From Coenobita brevimanus (Eukaryota; Arthropoda; Malacostraca; Decapoda; Coenobitidae), in NCBI GenBank assembly GCA_032717465.1, contig CM064665.1:25072588-25136587 (forward strand): 64,000 nt of DNA, in the 5' to 3' direction. Below are positions 63,583 through 64,000 of this stretch, in pieces. Each line of letters starts with the position of its first letter. The stretch's first letter is position 1. The translations under genes and the position numbers were made by a program. The notes under the pieces were generated by a model that saw only the letters and a program-made list of their open reading frames with translations, was not told the origin of the DNA and did not search any database.

Positions 63583-64000
63583 TGTTGAGAAGCAGGTTTG
63601 TTCTTTGGTGGTAGTGTGAAATTCCAGATAGTTTGCACATTTTCAGTTGCTGGTCACATTTGCCAGGTACCGTGTTGTTGTGAGTGAAGATATTTTGTAA
63701 AATTATGCATTAATTTTTATTTTTTCTCTCTAAAAGTTTTTTATTGGGATGATTGTTATACTATTTAATTTTTTAGAGTGCTGCATAATATAAAAAAGCT
63801 CTGGAATATTTTGATGTCTCTGACTTAGAACCGTTGCTGCTAGGAGTACCTAGAACGTCTGAAAACGTTTTAAAAGGATGGGGGGAGAGAATAGAGGAGT
63901 GAGTTTACTTGTGGCCTCATGAAGTTAATGTGGTTCTGGCACTTGTGAAATTAGTTATGCGAACAGTGTAATTACTTGGAAAATGAAGACTATGAACGTG
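63583..64000 (+). repeat. G3 3' LTR, first 418 bp
   Basis: TGTTGAGAAGCAGGTTTGTT matches 57566 onward, including the TTTAAAAGGATGGGGG promoter region and ACTTGGAAAATGAAGACTATGAACGTG at the window end (AATAAA reads AATGAA). The remaining LTR and the target duplication lie outside. Confidence 0.92.

Larger units (their letters stand above)
57566..64000 (+). mobile_element. Gypsy retrotransposon G3 (3' LTR runs off the window)
   Basis: 5' LTR, tRNA-Leu-type primer site, gag with coiled coil and zinc knuckles, protease, RT, RNase H, integrase, polypurine tract and the first 418 bp of the 3' LTR. It is related to G2 in LTR ends, primer site, gag start and integrase, but more decayed. It carries a TTAA MITE (61180-61813) and is inserted in PB4. 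Confidence 0.92.

Overview
This window is eukaryotic nuclear DNA, most likely from an arthropod with a large repeat-rich genome; a decapod crustacean is my best guess. The reasons are spliced exons with GT-AG borders, many long AT, CT, CA and GATA-type microsatellites, Gypsy retrotransposons with tRNA-type primer sites, LINEs, piggyBac and hAT elements, and a short run of the arthropod telomere motif TTAGG (as CCTAA). I see no bacterial operons, CRISPR array, rRNA or recognisable tRNA gene.

The only host gene I can support is a cytosolic sulfotransferase on the minus strand. Three exons (49864-50039, 33915-34058, 32005-32200) join in phase into 172 codons without a stop. They carry the start codon, the PAPS-binding P-loop (FPRSGTTW) and the catalytic-histidine block (KTHLP). 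The remaining exons must lie left of the window. Intron 1 is about 15.8 kb, intron 2 about 1.7 kb and intron 3 at least 32 kb; nearly all of the two large introns is transposable elements.

Layout. 1-703: end of a piggyBac transposase. 1095-31520: a Gypsy/errantivirus-like element (G1: gag, protease, RT, RNase H, integrase, env-like region) blown up to about 30 kb by insertions. These are a 5'-truncated LINE (2368-3790), a deleted piggyBac (PB1, 3867-6105), a hAT element (6132-13612) that itself carries a piggyBac (PB2, 6413-10334), an antisense LINE with a PHD-like zinc finger (14939-16239), a full-length RTE-like LINE (copy A, 18419-21594) and a second Gypsy (G2, 22244-27853). G2 in turn carries a palindromic MITE (23160-23616) in its gag and a piggyBac MITE (PB3, 26916-27707) in its 3' LTR. 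Several of these insertions have readable target-site duplications, so the order of events can be reconstructed.

32005-34058: sulfotransferase exons 3 and 2. 34750-48829: a third Gypsy (G4, CsRn1/Kabuki-like), broken by RTE-like LINE copies B (36241-39377) and C (44776-48011) and by a 1.3-kb TTAA-flanked DNA element (40728-42040). 49361-49853: tandem repeats and CT arrays next to sulfotransferase exon 1. About 50150-52500: an antisense Jockey/CR1-like LINE, then a 64-81-bp minisatellite. 54836-55245: a LINE 3' relic running into a GGAT array. 55429-57545: piggyBac PB4. 57566-64000: a fourth Gypsy (G3), carrying a TTAA MITE (61180-61813), whose 3' LTR runs off the window.

Almost every mobile-element gene is broken by stops, frameshifts or lost catalytic residues. 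The best-preserved reading frames are the RT of LINE copy C (420 codons) and the N-terminal piggyBac ORF of PB1 (236 codons). All calls come from reading the sequence and from remembered family motifs; no database search was run.
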